DNA from: Streptomyces sp. NRRL S-455
GTDB lineage: Bacteria; Actinomycetota; Actinomycetes; Streptomycetales; Streptomycetaceae
Length of the DNA: 64,000 bases
Direction of reading: 5' to 3'
Assembly: GCF_000717875.1 (NCBI RefSeq)
Contig: NZ_JOCT01000011.1
Span: 62,001-126,000, forward strand
Each line of letters opens with the position of its first letter. The first letter of the stretch is position 1. The position numbers and the translations under genes are program-made. Of this stretch, positions 6,885 to 15,299 are shown piece by piece. The notes beneath the pieces were generated by a model. It was not told the origin of the DNA. It worked only from the letters and a program-made list of their open reading frames with translations, and ran no database searches.

Positions 6885-7652
6885 TCACGCGCTGGCCAGA
6901 GCGGCGTCCATGGTGCTCGCCACCGCGCTCTTGGCCCGCCGCAGTTCCTTGTCCTCCAGCAACCCCGGGGCGAACGCGGCCGCGTCGATGGTGACGGTGG
7001 CCGCGGCCCGTCCGGCCTGCTCCACCTCCACCGTCGTGCGGAAGGTGAGCCGGCTGGGTTCCGACACCTCGGACTCGTCCACCGTCAGCCGCAGGGTGGC
7101 GCCGACGGGGAAGAGGAAGTTGGAGAAGGTGGTGTTCATGGAGTTGAGGACGATGTAGTAGCGCTGCTGCGGCCAGCGGGCCGTGAAGTAGCGCTCCACC
7201 ACCGCGACGAGCATCTGGCGGGCCGCCTCGACGGCCACCATGCCCTGTACGTGCACGCGGTCCTGGACGTCCACGAGCAGTTCGTTGTGGTCGTGCAGGC
7301 GGAGAGCGGCCTCGTACGTGGTGTCGTCGACCTGGGTGAGTCCGGCGACCAGCACGTTGTCCTCGCGCGCCTTGTGCAGGTCCTGGCGGCGGGCGGGCTG
7401 CCCGGTGGAGTGCACCAGCACGATCCGGTCGTCCAGCTGCCGCCGGGCGACGGCGTCCTGGAGGTAGGAGATCTCGAACTCCCCGATCCCCTGGCCGGCG
7501 ACCACGTGCACCGGCCCCTCGACGGTGTCCAGGTCGCCCGCGTCGAGCGAACGGGCCAGGCGCGAGAACGTCTCGGCGCCGACGGCCTCGGCGAAGTCGC
7601 GGAACCGGTCGCCGACGACGAGTCGGGAGGTGGCTGAGCTGCTCATGGACAT
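6885..7652 (-). CDS. AfsA-like hot-dog domain protein of the trl cluster
   Basis: A 255-residue protein of the AfsA (A-factor synthesis) hot-dog family. The N-terminal half has EISYLQDAVARRQLDDRIVL, and the middle contains the family signature VHVQGMVAVEAARQMLVA. It is shorter than the ~300 residues usual for gamma-butyrolactone synthases such as AfsA and ScbA. In position it corresponds to trlG if the published letters run along the map; I leave the symbol blank because I cannot confirm that. Possible roles are thioester chemistry on a CoA-bound seven-membered ring or butyrolactone-type signalling. It heads the minus-strand operon with trlH, downstream of the element at 7743-7783. Confidence 0.75.
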   Translation of the reverse strand: MSMSSSATSRLVVGDRFRDFAEAVGAETFSRLARSLDAGDLDTVEGPVHVVAGQGIGEFEISYLQDAVARRQLDDRIVLVHSTGQPARRQDLHKAREDNVLVAGLTQVDDTTYEAALRLHDHNELLVDVQDRVHVQGMVAVEAARQMLVAVVERYFTARWPQQRYYIVLNSMNTTFSNFLFPVGATLRLTVDESEVSEPSRLTFRTTVEVEQAGRAAATVTIDAAAFAPGLLEDKELRRAKSAVASTMDAALASA

Positions 7653-7742
7653 GCCTCCTGGCGGGGAAAGGCCGCGGTCATGCGGAGCCGCGGAAGTGCA
7701 TTCAGCGTGAAGTCCCCGAAAGGCGCTCGCCAGTCGCCTGTT

Positions 7743-7783
7743 GGGAGTAGGTACGAGGTACTAGCCGTATCGGCCGACTGCCG
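7743..7783 (-). promoter_or_regulatory. Conserved promoter element, copy A
   Basis: On the minus strand this 41-bp stretch contains CAGTCGGCCG, a four-base gap with T at the second position, and GGCTAGTAC. The first 26 bases agree at 22 positions with the element at 12980-13020. It also holds GTAC-CTC-GTAC, a small inverted repeat. It lies about 90-130 bp upstream of the AfsA-like gene and a similar distance from the dead E1-alpha gene on the other side. It is probably the operator of a pathway regulator. Confidence 0.6.
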
Positions 7784-7891
7784 TCGCCACGGCGCGGCGC
7801 GAATGCTGGTGCGGGGTCGCCGGCTCCAGGCCGCGGGTGTGCGCACGGCAGTCACGGCCCCTGTCCCCGCGGCCGAAGGAGCCTCATCCAC

Positions 7892-8601
7892 ATGTCAGTT
7901 CTTGATCCGCCGGGCGTCGCCGAGGACGACGTGACGGCCATGCCGCCCGCCTCGCGCCCCCTGAGCCTCATCGACGGCCCGGACGGCACCCGGGCCCTGG
8001 ACGACTCGGTCCTGGCGCTCCATCCGTCGACCACGGGGCAGGAGGCCTGCGAGGTGGGCGCCGTCCTGGCCCTCGACCGCCAGGACTGGATCTTCCCCAC
8101 GTACCGGGACACGCTGGCCCTGCCGGTGTGGGGCGTCGACCCCGTGGAGGTGCTGACGCTGCCGCGGGGGGACTGGCACAACGGGTACGACGCAGGCCGC
8201 GCGGCGGGCCCGCGAGGGCGGCGGGCCCGACGCTCGTGGAGGCGGTGACGTACCGCCTCGACGCGCACACCAACGCCGACGACGCGACCCGCTACCGCGA
8301 CGCGGCCGAGGTGGAGTTCTGGCGCCGCCGGGACCCCGTCGACCGCATGGAGCGGCACCTGCGGGAGCGCGGACTGCTGGACGACGCCGGGGTGGACCGG
8401 GCCCGGCGGGAGGCGGAGGAGACGGCCGCGGACCCGCGCGCCCGCCTCTCCGCGGACCCGTCCCCCGACGCCCTGGACCTGTTCGAGCACGTCTACGCCC
8501 GGCGAACCCCCCAGCTCGACGAACAACGCGCGCTGATGGCAGCCGAGTTGGCGGCGGCCGCCGCCAGAGTGGGACCGTGCCGCACCCCGCCCGGAAGGTG
8601 A
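7892..8601 (+). pseudogene. Dead E1-alpha subunit of a 2-oxoacid dehydrogenase
   Basis: The 5' part (ATG 7892, GAAGGAG upstream) encodes STTGQEACEVGAVLALDRQD and FPTYRDTLALPVWGVDPVEV then PRGDWHNGYD, as in E1-alpha subunits of branched-chain 2-oxoacid and pyruvate dehydrogenases. The frame then fails. From about 8230, in another frame, GPTLVEAVTYRLDAHTNADD continues the same family to its C-terminus (RTPQLDEQRALMAAELA). About 110-130 codons between them are missing, including the thiamine-diphosphate GDG motif; a smaller N-terminal deletion is also likely. An active copy could have converted phenylpyruvate to phenylacetyl-CoA for the tropolone pathway. The homology ends near 8565, where it abuts the aroC fragment. 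Confidence 0.82.
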
Positions 8602-8776
8602 CCTCGTCCCGCTCGAACTTCATGCGCGCACCGCGCCCCTAGCCGAGCCGGCGCCGGGCCAGGTGGTCCGCCACCATCTCCGTGGTGATCGGCACGCCGG
8701 CGGGAAGACCCTCCAGCGTCGCGACGAGTGCGGGACCGTCGGACTCCCCCGCGGTCAGCCGGCGCCACTTGCTCAA
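8590..8776 (-). pseudogene. Chorismate synthase N-terminal fragment
   Basis: A TTG at 8776, with AGGAGC upstream and 10 bp after the trlF stop, begins [40 protein letters not shown] and LG, then a TAG stop at 8639-8641 where chorismate synthases have Tyr (GYGRGARMKFE). The same frame continues with GRGARMKFERDEVTFRAG before losing homology. The invariant His of GESHGPAL is Asp here. So the gene carries a lost catalytic residue, a nonsense codon and a 3' deletion that fuses it to the dead E1-alpha gene. It was once the last gene of the trlC-F operon. Confidence 0.85.
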
Positions 8777-8786
8777 CGGTGCTCCT

Positions 8787-9398
8787 TCAGCGGGACCGGA
8801 ACGCGTGCAGGGTGACGTGCTCGGGCTCGCCGGGCCGGGCGGGGGCCGGGGCGGCGGCGCGTTCGGTGGCGGCCTCCGCCGGGTGCAGCCCGGTGAGGCA
8901 GCGCTGGGCCAGCTTCTGGTACTGGGCCGTCCCGTTGCCCTTCCAGGCGATCTCGTCGGCGGTGAGCTCGCGCACCACCTTGGCCGGGCTGCCCGCCACC
9001 AGGTGCCGCTCCGGCACCTGGAAGCGGGACTTGACGAAGCTGCCGGCGCCGACGAAGGCCTGCTCCCCCACGACGACCCCGTCCATCAGGACGGACTTCA
9101 TGCCGATCAGGCTGTCCCGGCCCACCCGGCAGCCGTGCAGCACACTCCCGTGGCCGACGTGCCCGTCCTCCTCCACGACGGTGTCGGCGCCGGGGAAGCA
9201 GTGCAGGACACAGCCGTCCTGGACGTTGGAGCCCGCCCGGAGTGCGATGTGCCCGAAGTCGCCCCGCAGGCTGGCGAGGGGGCCGACATAGCACCCGGGC
9301 CCGATGTCGACCGACCCGATCAGTACGGCGTCGGGATGCACGAACGCCGTCGGATGCACGACGGGGACGTTCCCTTCGAAGGAGTAGATCCTTGCCAT
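8787..9398 (-). CDS. trlF: TrlF: PaaY-like hexapeptide-repeat thioesterase homolog
   Basis: A 203-residue left-handed beta-helix protein of the gamma-carbonic anhydrase/PaaY family, with hexapeptide turns such as [20 protein letters not shown]. Zinc-ligand histidines are in CVLHCF and [11 protein letters not shown]. The C-terminal helix ([20 protein letters not shown]) is typical of PaaY, the thioesterase that clears CoA esters in phenylacetate catabolism. In the dihydroxytropolone pathway TrlF is reported to be needed to turn 1,4,6-cycloheptatriene-1-carboxylic acid into tropone; I match the gene by its position in the map. Release of the CoA ester is the likely chemistry (inference). Confidence 0.85.
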   Translation of the reverse strand: MARIYSFEGNVPVVHPTAFVHPDAVLIGSVDIGPGCYVGPLASLRGDFGHIALRAGSNVQDGCVLHCFPGADTVVEEDGHVGHGSVLHGCRVGRDSLIGMKSVLMDGVVVGEQAFVGAGSFVKSRFQVPERHLVAGSPAKVVRELTADEIAWKGNGTAQYQKLAQRCLTGLHPAEAATERAAAPAPARPGEPEHVTLHAFRSR

Positions 9399-9434
9399 GT
9401 GTCTCTCACCGTTCGTCGATGGTCGTCGGGCCGG

Positions 9435-10673
9435 TCAGGTCGTCGCGGGCGCCGCGGGCGCGGCCGGGGTTCGGGCCGGTGCCGTGGCCGGGCGCAGGGA
9501 GCCGAGGGGGTCGTGCCCGTGGATCCAGGCGAGGTCGTCGGGCAGGCCGGCCAGGCGGACGTTGCGGGCCTCGGCCTCCGGTCCGTCGGGCAGCTGGAAA
9601 CAGCCGGCGTTCTTGCGGGAGCCCGCCTGCAGCAGCCGGGTGCGCGGTCGGCGCAGGCGCTCGTAGGCGCGCAGGGCCGAGGGCACACCACCGGCGTCCG
9701 TACCCGCCAGGAGGTGGGCGAGGACCACCGCGTCCTCCAGGGCCTGGTTGGCTCCCTGGCCGTGGTGCGGCAGCATCGCGTGCGCGGCGTCGCCCAGCAG
9801 GGTCACGGGGCCGGAGCTCCAGGCGCGCTGCGGTTCCCGGTCGTACAGCGCCCAGCGGCCCGGGCGTTCGCAGGCTCCGAGGATCCCGGTGACGAACGGG
9901 TGCCAGCCGTCGAAGGCGGCCAGCAGTTCCGCGGCGTCGCCCTCCGTGGACCAGGACTCGACGGTCCACGTGCGGTCGGGCACGACGGCCAGGAAGTTCA
10001 GCGCGCTGCCGTCCGCCACCGGGTAGGCGATGAAGTGCCGGCCCGGTCCGAGCCACAGCCACAGGACCGGCTCGGCGAGTTCGGGAAGGTGCCGCAGCCG
10101 GTCCATGGGGACCAGGGCGCGGTATCCGCTGGTCCCCGAGAACACCGCCTCGTCGGGACCGAAGAGGCTGTGGCGGACCGCGGAGTGGATGCCGTCCGCC
10201 CCGACGACCGCGTCGGCTTCCGCCTCGCTGCCGTCCTCGAAGCGGATCACGGCGCCGGCGGCCGTCTCCTCCACTCCGGTGCAGCGCGCGCCGAGGCGGA
10301 CGTGCTCCGTGCCCAGTTCGGCGAGCAGGGCCTGCTGGACGGCCGCCCGTTCCACGGTCCAGAAGGGGGCGCCGAAGCGTTCCTCGTACATGCCGGTGAG
10401 GCGGTGCGACACCATGGACCGGCCGGTGCGCCAGTGTCGGAAGTCGGCCCGTACGGGCTGGGCGGCCGCTGCGGTCAGCCGCTCGGCGACGCCCAGTTCC
10501 CGCAGGGCCCGGTGTCCGTTCGCGCCGATCGCGATCCCCGCTCCCAGGTGGGCCAGGTGCCGCGCCTGTTCGTGGACGACCACCTCGACGCCCTGCCGCC
10601 GCAGTCCGAGCGCGGCGGCCAGGCCGCCGATGCCGCCGCCCACCACAGCCACATACGGGCGTTTCCCGGCCAT
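9435..10673 (-). CDS. trlE: TrlE: FAD-dependent aromatic monooxygenase
   Basis: A 412-residue group A flavoprotein monooxygenase. The Rossmann motif VAVVGGGIGGLAAALGLRRQ is at residues 8-27, the DG motif in ADAVVGADGIHSAVR near 165, and the GD motif in VTLLGDAAHAMLPHHGQGAN near 290, all as in salicylate hydroxylase-like enzymes. ATG 10673 has AGGAGA directly upstream. In the published trl pathway TrlE hydroxylates tropone-level intermediates; the salicylate-hydroxylase resemblance would also suit oxidative decarboxylation. It lies between trlD and trlF in a minus-strand operon. Confidence 0.92.
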   Translation of the reverse strand: MAGKRPYVAVVGGGIGGLAAALGLRRQGVEVVVHEQARHLAHLGAGIAIGANGHRALRELGVAERLTAAAAQPVRADFRHWRTGRSMVSHRLTGMYEERFGAPFWTVERAAVQQALLAELGTEHVRLGARCTGVEETAAGAVIRFEDGSEAEADAVVGADGIHSAVRHSLFGPDEAVFSGTSGYRALVPMDRLRHLPELAEPVLWLWLGPGRHFIAYPVADGSALNFLAVVPDRTWTVESWSTEGDAAELLAAFDGWHPFVTGILGACERPGRWALYDREPQRAWSSGPVTLLGDAAHAMLPHHGQGANQALEDAVVLAHLLAGTDAGGVPSALRAYERLRRPRTRLLQAGSRKNAGCFQLPDGPEAEARNVRLAGLPDDLAWIHGHDPLGSLRPATAPARTPAAPAAPATT

Positions 10674-10717
10674 GGCTTCTCCTCTCCTGTTCGCTGCTGG
10701 GGGCCGCCGGCGTGTGC

Positions 10718-11275
10718 TCACGTCGCCGGTGCGACCTCGGTGAAGGCGCCGCGGTGGAAGACCAGGGGCTCGTGGTCGCGGCCGACGGCGCCCAGGACCC
10801 GTCCGACGACGAGGACGTGGTCGCCGAGCGTCTGGGTGAGGTGCAGGGCGCATTCGAGCGTTCCGGGCCCGTCCGGCAGGACCAGGCAGCCGGTGTGCGG
10901 TCCGACGGCCCAGTCGGCGGCCTGCTCCACCGGCGGGCGCTGCGCCGCGGGCGTGGTGAGGACGCCGACCAGGGAGCGCGCCCGGTGGCCGAGGAACGAC
11001 ACGGCCCACTGGCGGGACGTCCGCACGCGCCGCAGGAAGGTCGAGTCGTCGCGCAGGTACATCGACACGAGCGGCGGGTCGAGGGAGACCGAGGTGAACG
11101 AGTTCACCGCGATGGCGTCGTGGCGTACTCCGGACCGGGTCTCGAAGCGGGTGGACACCGCGCACACACCGGTCACGAACTGTCCGAGGACGTGCCTGAG
11201 ATGGGCCTCGTCCGGCAGGACGGAGACTCCGGGCGGGGCGGCGGGGCCGCCCGGAGCGGGGGTACGGCTGCTCAC
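10718..11275 (-). CDS. trlD: TrlD: flavin reductase component
   Basis: A 185-residue flavin reductase of the HpaC/FMN-binding split-barrel family. Typical features are FVTGVCAVSTRFE, AIAVNSFTSVSLDPPLVSMY and FAVSFLGH-like RQWAVSFLGHRARSL. Start GTG 11275 overlaps the trlC stop (GTGA), so the two proteins are translationally coupled. It supplies reduced flavin to the oxygenase TrlC, and together they are the TrlCD hydroxylase that adds a ring hydroxyl late in dihydroxytropolone synthesis. Confidence 0.9.
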   Translation of the reverse strand: MSSRTPAPGGPAAPPGVSVLPDEAHLRHVLGQFVTGVCAVSTRFETRSGVRHDAIAVNSFTSVSLDPPLVSMYLRDDSTFLRRVRTSRQWAVSFLGHRARSLVGVLTTPAAQRPPVEQAADWAVGPHTGCLVLPDGPGTLECALHLTQTLGDHVLVVGRVLGAVGRDHEPLVFHRGAFTEVAPAT

Positions 11276-12864
11276 CGCGCGGCCTCGACGGGGGCGGTCG
11301 CCCCGGTGTCGGGGATGCCGGCGCCGATGACGGTGGTGTCCTTGGGGTTGATGAGGTCCGGGACCTTCCAGCCGTTCTCGTCGTACTCCGACAGGCACTG
11401 GTCGACGAGCTGCTTGTAGTCGTCGAACTTCCCGGAGGCCTGCTGGGCGTGGAGGGCCTCGAAGCGGATCTGCTCGTGGTTGCCGGCGTAGTTCATCTCG
11501 TACAGCTCCCAGCGGGCCCCGAACTCGGTGCCGACCGCGTCCCACGCCAGCTTCATCAGCTTCACCCGGTCGATCGCCTCCACGCCCAGGCCGCGGACGT
11601 ACTTGTCCAGGTAGGGCCGGACCTCGGGGTTCGACCAGTCGAGGGCGTGGGAGTTGTTGTAGATCAGCGCGCTGCCGAGGTCCCGCAGGAAGATCTCGCG
11701 CACCTTCGGGAAGATCGACGAGGACAGGACGCGGAAGGCCAGCGCGGTGTCGCCGTTGGGGGTGACGGTGCCGTCGGGCCACTGGGTGGGGTTCTCGGCC
11801 ATGGAGTCGACCAGGGCCCAGAACATGTTGCGGTAGGCGAGGACCTCACCGAGCCGGCTCTGCACGCCGCGGAACTCCGAGGTGCCCGTGGTCTCCAGGC
11901 ACTTGGCGAGCAGGCCGGTCAGGAAGTCCATCTTCACGGCGAAGCGGACGCAGGCGTGGAACATGGCGCGGTAGAAGAAACCGGACCCGTAGAAGAAGTT
12001 GTTCGCCTTGTCCACGTCGTAGCAGAAGACGTTCTCCCAGGGGATCAGCACCTCGTCGAAGACGAGGATGCCGTCGTTCTCGTCCAGACGGCTGCTGAGC
12101 GGCTGGTCGAAGGGGCTGCTGACGGTGGCCGAGGCGAACTCGTACGACGGCCGGGAGATGATCTTCAGGCCGGGGCTGTCGGTCGGCACGATGAAGTACG
12201 CGGAGAACTCCTTGGCGCCCTTCGGGATGACCCCGTAGCTGCCGATGAAGATGTGCTGCGTGAGCGCCGCGCCGGTGCCGACCACCTTGGCGCCGGACAC
12301 CACGAGGCCGGCGTCGGTCTCCCGGTCCACCGTCAGCATCACGTCCTTGAGCTCGGTCAGCCCCCGGTTGCGGTCGATCGGCGGGTTGACGATGCCGTGG
12401 CCGATGAACAGCACGTTCTCCTGCGCCTTGCGGTACCACGCGGACGCGTTGTCCTCGAACGGCGCGTAGTGCTCCTTGTTCGACCCCAGGGTGGACAGGA
12501 ACGCGGCCTTGAAGTCCGGCGTGCGGCCCAGCCAGCCGTACGTCATGCGCGCCCACTCCTCCATGGCCCGCGCGGCGGCGCGCAGGTCGCCGGAGGTGTA
12601 CGGGGCCTTGAAGTAGGGGTGCGTGAAACCGCCGTTGCCGGTGTCGGTGGGGACGACCAGTTTGCTGTTGCGCTCGGGGTCGTGGAGCGCGTCGAAGAGC
12701 CGGGCGACCATGCGGGAGTTGTTGCGGAAGGCCGCGTGGCTCGTGACGTCCCGCACCTTCTCGCCGTAGATCCTCACGTCCCGGCCGTCCCGGAGGCTCT
12801 CGAGGTACTCGTCCCCGGTCTGCGGGCGGGACACGGACCCGGACGGGCTGGCGGTGCTGCTCAT
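11272..12864 (-). CDS. trlC: TrlC: HpaB-type flavin-dependent oxygenase
   Basis: A 530-residue oxygenase of the 4-hydroxyphenylacetate 3-monooxygenase (HpaB) family, close to the family's usual 480-530 residues. Recognisable stretches are EYLESLRDGRDVRIYGEKV at the N-terminus, the central VPTDSPGLKIISRPSYE, and VLIPWENVFCYDVDKANNFF. It uses reduced FAD made by TrlD to hydroxylate the tropolone ring. It leads a minus-strand operon trlC-D-E-F and is divergent from trlB across a 267-bp gap containing a conserved element. AAAGGTGA lies ahead of ATG 12864. Confidence 0.93.
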   Translation of the reverse strand: MSSTASPSGSVSRPQTGDEYLESLRDGRDVRIYGEKVRDVTSHAAFRNNSRMVARLFDALHDPERNSKLVVPTDTGNGGFTHPYFKAPYTSGDLRAAARAMEEWARMTYGWLGRTPDFKAAFLSTLGSNKEHYAPFEDNASAWYRKAQENVLFIGHGIVNPPIDRNRGLTELKDVMLTVDRETDAGLVVSGAKVVGTGAALTQHIFIGSYGVIPKGAKEFSAYFIVPTDSPGLKIISRPSYEFASATVSSPFDQPLSSRLDENDGILVFDEVLIPWENVFCYDVDKANNFFYGSGFFYRAMFHACVRFAVKMDFLTGLLAKCLETTGTSEFRGVQSRLGEVLAYRNMFWALVDSMAENPTQWPDGTVTPNGDTALAFRVLSSSIFPKVREIFLRDLGSALIYNNSHALDWSNPEVRPYLDKYVRGLGVEAIDRVKLMKLAWDAVGTEFGARWELYEMNYAGNHEQIRFEALHAQQASGKFDDYKQLVDQCLSEYDENGWKVPDLINPKDTTVIGAGIPDTGATAPVEAAR

Positions 12865-12979
12865 GCGGAATCACCTTTCGAGCCGGTGGCGTGGAGGAAC
12901 GCGGCGGCGGACCGCCCCCGCCGCCGAGTGCCGACGACGGTGTGCGCCTGCCGAAATGCTCCAGGAGTGCGACCGGCCC

Positions 12980-13020
12980 CGACAGTCGGCCGCTGGGGCT
13001 AGTACGCGGGTAGTAGTTCC
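12980..13020 (+). promoter_or_regulatory. Conserved promoter element, copy B
   Basis: This plus-strand stretch carries CAGTCGGCCG and GGCTAGTAC with the same spacing as copy A at 7743-7783, followed by GCGG and GTAGTAG, so that CTAGTAC-N4-GTAGTAG forms a rough inverted repeat. It lies between the divergent trlC and trlB starts, about 115-150 bp from each. Both copies stand in the same orientation relative to the gene they face (trlB and the AfsA-like gene). Confidence 0.6.
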
Positions 13021-13131
13021 GCCCTTCTAGCCACAACGACCCACTGCCGGGGCCCGGCGGCCGCGTGACAGGCTGCGCCCACCGCAAACCCGTGCCCTGC
13101 CCTCGGAACAGAAGGCGTTGAGGTTTTCAGC

Positions 13132-14577
13132 GTGAAATCCCTGGAAATGGACGAGAACTCACTGTCCGAGCCCGCTGCCGGAGCGTGGCGGGCGCTGCCC
13201 GCGGCACAACAGCCCGACTGGCCCGATCCCGTGGCCCTGCGGACGACCCTGTCAGCCCTGTCCACCGCGCCTCCCCTGGTGTTCGGCAGGGAGTGCGACA
13301 CCCTGCTCGACCGTCTCGGAGAGGTGGCCCTCGGCCAGGCGTTCCTGCTCCAGGGCGGCGACTGCGCGGAGACCCTGGACTCGGTGAGCGCGGAGTCGGT
13401 CCGCAACAAGCTGGAGGTCCTTCTCCAGATGGCCGCCGTGCTGACGTACGCGGCCGGCGTCCCGGTGGTCAAGGTCGGCCGGATCGCCGGCCAGTACGCC
13501 AAGCCCCGTTCGCAGCCCACCGAGACCCGCGACGGAGTGACGCTGCCCTCGTACCGGGGAGACGCCGTCAACGGGCTGGAGTTCACCGCCGAGGCCCGCA
13601 CCCCCGACCCGGCCCGGCTGGAGCGCGTCTACCACGCGTCCGCCGCGACGCTCAACCTGCTGCGCGCCTTCACCGCCGGCGGGCACGCGGACCTGCACCG
13701 GGTGCACGAGTGGAACCGTGACTTCGTGGCCCTGTCCGCCGCGGAACGCCGCTACGAGCGGCTGGCGGACGAGATCGACGCGGCGCTCGCGTTCATCCGG
13801 GCCTGCGGCATGAGCACCTCGACCCTGCGCACCACGGAGGTGTTCGCCAGCCACGAGGCGCTGCTCCTCGACTACGAGTCCGCCCTGGTGCGCACCGACC
13901 CCGACACGGGGCGGCGGTACGCGCTGTCCGGGCACCTGCTGTGGATCGGCGAGCGCACCCGCCAACTCGACGGCGCGCACATCGCGTTCGCCGCCGGCGT
14001 CAGCAACCCCCTCGGCGTCAAGCTGGGGCCCGGCGCCGCCGTCGACGACGTGCTGACCCTGGTGGACCGGCTGGACCCGCAGCGCATCCCGGGCCGGCTG
14101 ACGTTCATCGCGCGGATGGGGCGGGGCCGGGTGCGCGACCGGCTGCCCGCCCTGGTGGAGGCGGTGCGCGCGGAGGGCGCCCGGGTGGTGTGGGTGTGCG
14201 ACCCGATGCACGGCAACACCTTCACCGCGCCGAGCGGCCACAAGAGCCGGCGTTTCGAGGACGTCCTGGACGAGATCACGGGCTTCTTCGAGGTGCACCG
14301 GGCGCTGGGCACGCATCCCGGCGGGGTGCACGTGGAGCTCACCGGCGAGGACGTCACCGAGTGCGTGGGAGGGAGCAACGAGGTCCTCTCCGACGATCTG
14401 CACCTGCGGTACGAGACCGCCTGTGATCCCCGCCTCAACCGGGGGCAGTCGATGGATCTGGCGTTCCGGGTCGCCGAGTGGTTCAGCGCCGAGAAGCGCC
14501 GCCTCGGCCGCCCCCGCCCCGAGCCCGCCTCCGTCCGTCCCGCGAGCGTGCCGGTGTACGCGGCGTCCCTCGGCTGA
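13132..14577 (+). CDS. trlB: TrlB: class II (plant-type) DAHP synthase
   Basis: A 481-residue 3-deoxy-D-arabino-heptulosonate-7-phosphate synthase, catalysing the first shikimate step from phosphoenolpyruvate and erythrose 4-phosphate. Class II signatures are all present: QGGDCAETLD near residue 80, KVGRIAGQYAKPRS near 122, GVKLGPGAAVDDV, IARMGRGRVRDRLPALVEAV, VWVCDPMHGNT and HVELTGEDVTECVGG. Start GTG 13132; ATG 13147 is an alternative. A dedicated, probably feedback-tolerant copy beside trlH boosts phenylpyruvate for tropolone synthesis. It forms a two-gene plus-strand unit with trlA. Confidence 0.93.
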   Translation: MKSLEMDENSLSEPAAGAWRALPAAQQPDWPDPVALRTTLSALSTAPPLVFGRECDTLLDRLGEVALGQAFLLQGGDCAETLDSVSAESVRNKLEVLLQMAAVLTYAAGVPVVKVGRIAGQYAKPRSQPTETRDGVTLPSYRGDAVNGLEFTAEARTPDPARLERVYHASAATLNLLRAFTAGGHADLHRVHEWNRDFVALSAAERRYERLADEIDAALAFIRACGMSTSTLRTTEVFASHEALLLDYESALVRTDPDTGRRYALSGHLLWIGERTRQLDGAHIAFAAGVSNPLGVKLGPGAAVDDVLTLVDRLDPQRIPGRLTFIARMGRGRVRDRLPALVEAVRAEGARVVWVCDPMHGNTFTAPSGHKSRRFEDVLDEITGFFEVHRALGTHPGGVHVELTGEDVTECVGGSNEVLSDDLHLRYETACDPRLNRGQSMDLAFRVAEWFSAEKRRLGRPRPEPASVRPASVPVYAASLG

Positions 14578-14598
14578 CTCCCGATCCCGACCGCTGCC

Positions 14599-14660
14599 GG
14601 ACACCCGAGACGCCCGAGCCCCCCCCAGACATCCGAGACATCCGAGACACCCGAGACGAA
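14599..14660 (+). repeat. Degenerate 9-bp tandem repeats between trlB and trlA
   Basis: The unit is about GACAYCCGA: CCCGAGACG, CCCGAG, then ACATCCGAG twice and ACACCCGAG, broken by a run of eight C. It lies in the untranslated gap just upstream of the trlA ribosome site. It may affect translation of trlA or be slipped-strand noise. Confidence 0.5.
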
Positions 14661-14672
14661 GGAGCACTCACC

Positions 14673-15152
14673 GTGCGGCACTTCGAGCACTTCCGCGTCG
14701 GCGGCACCTACGAGCTGGGGGCCACGCGACTCACGAGCGCGGACATCATGGACTACGCGCGCGCGTGGGACCCGATGCCCTTCCACCTGGATCCCGAGGC
14801 GGCGGCCCGCTCCCCCTTCGGCGGCCTGGTGGCCAGCGGCTGGCACACCGGTGCCGTGGTCATGGGGCAGTTCGTCCGCGCGCTGCTCGCGGACTCCGCC
14901 TGCCAGGGCTCCTACGGCATGGACGAGGTCCGGTTCCTGCACCCGGTGCGCCCCGGCGACGAGCTGCGCGGACGGGCCACCGTGGAGGAGGCCGCGCCGC
15001 ATCCCCGGCGCCAGGACACGGGCACGGTCCGTTTCGTCGTCGAGGCGGACAACCAGCAGGGCGAACCGGTGTACCGGATGCGGACGCGGCTGCTGTTCGG
15101 CCGCGCGGAGACCAGCGGCACCCGGCACGAGGACGCGGTCGCACGCCGCTGA
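14673..15152 (+). CDS. trlA: TrlA: MaoC-type enoyl-CoA hydratase
   Basis: A 159-residue single hot-dog-domain hydratase like the C-terminal domain of PaaZ. The hydratase motif is in MDYARAWDPMPFHLDPEAAA (the D-x4-H dyad) and is followed by SPFGGLVASGWHTGAVVM. In the trl pathway it works in place of full PaaZ: without the aldehyde dehydrogenase domain, the reactive aldehyde condenses to a seven-membered ring. GTG 14673 is preceded by GAAGGAGC. It follows trlB on the same strand. Confidence 0.9.
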   Translation: MRHFEHFRVGGTYELGATRLTSADIMDYARAWDPMPFHLDPEAAARSPFGGLVASGWHTGAVVMGQFVRALLADSACQGSYGMDEVRFLHPVRPGDELRGRATVEEAAPHPRRQDTGTVRFVVEADNQQGEPVYRMRTRLLFGRAETSGTRHEDAVARR

Positions 15153-15268
15153 CGCGCCGCGCGCCCGCGGCTGCCCCCTACCCCCCGACTCGCGTTTCCC
15201 GTCGGCCCTCCCCCGATCCGGGGGGGAAACGAGACCTGCCCTCACGCACATGGCGGATTCCCGGGACT

Positions 15269-15297
15269 TTGACCATACGCACCGTTGCGTCTAGTCT
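15269..15297 (+). promoter_or_regulatory. Promoter and operator of the second TetR gene
   Basis: A -35 box TTGACC (15269-15274) and a -10 box TAGTCT (15292-15297) are 17 bp apart. The operator TAGACGCAACGGTGCGTATG lies on the minus strand at 15274-15293 between the boxes and overlaps the -10. The predicted start is near 15304, just after the ATG at 15300. The arrangement mirrors the exporter promoter at 546-600. Confidence 0.6.
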
Positions 15298-15299
15298 CG

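Noticed and set aside
11449..13002. 517-codon plus-strand frame opposite trlC
   Set aside because: Mirror of an obvious HpaB-family gene; composition is that of a shadow frame and there is no ribosome site.
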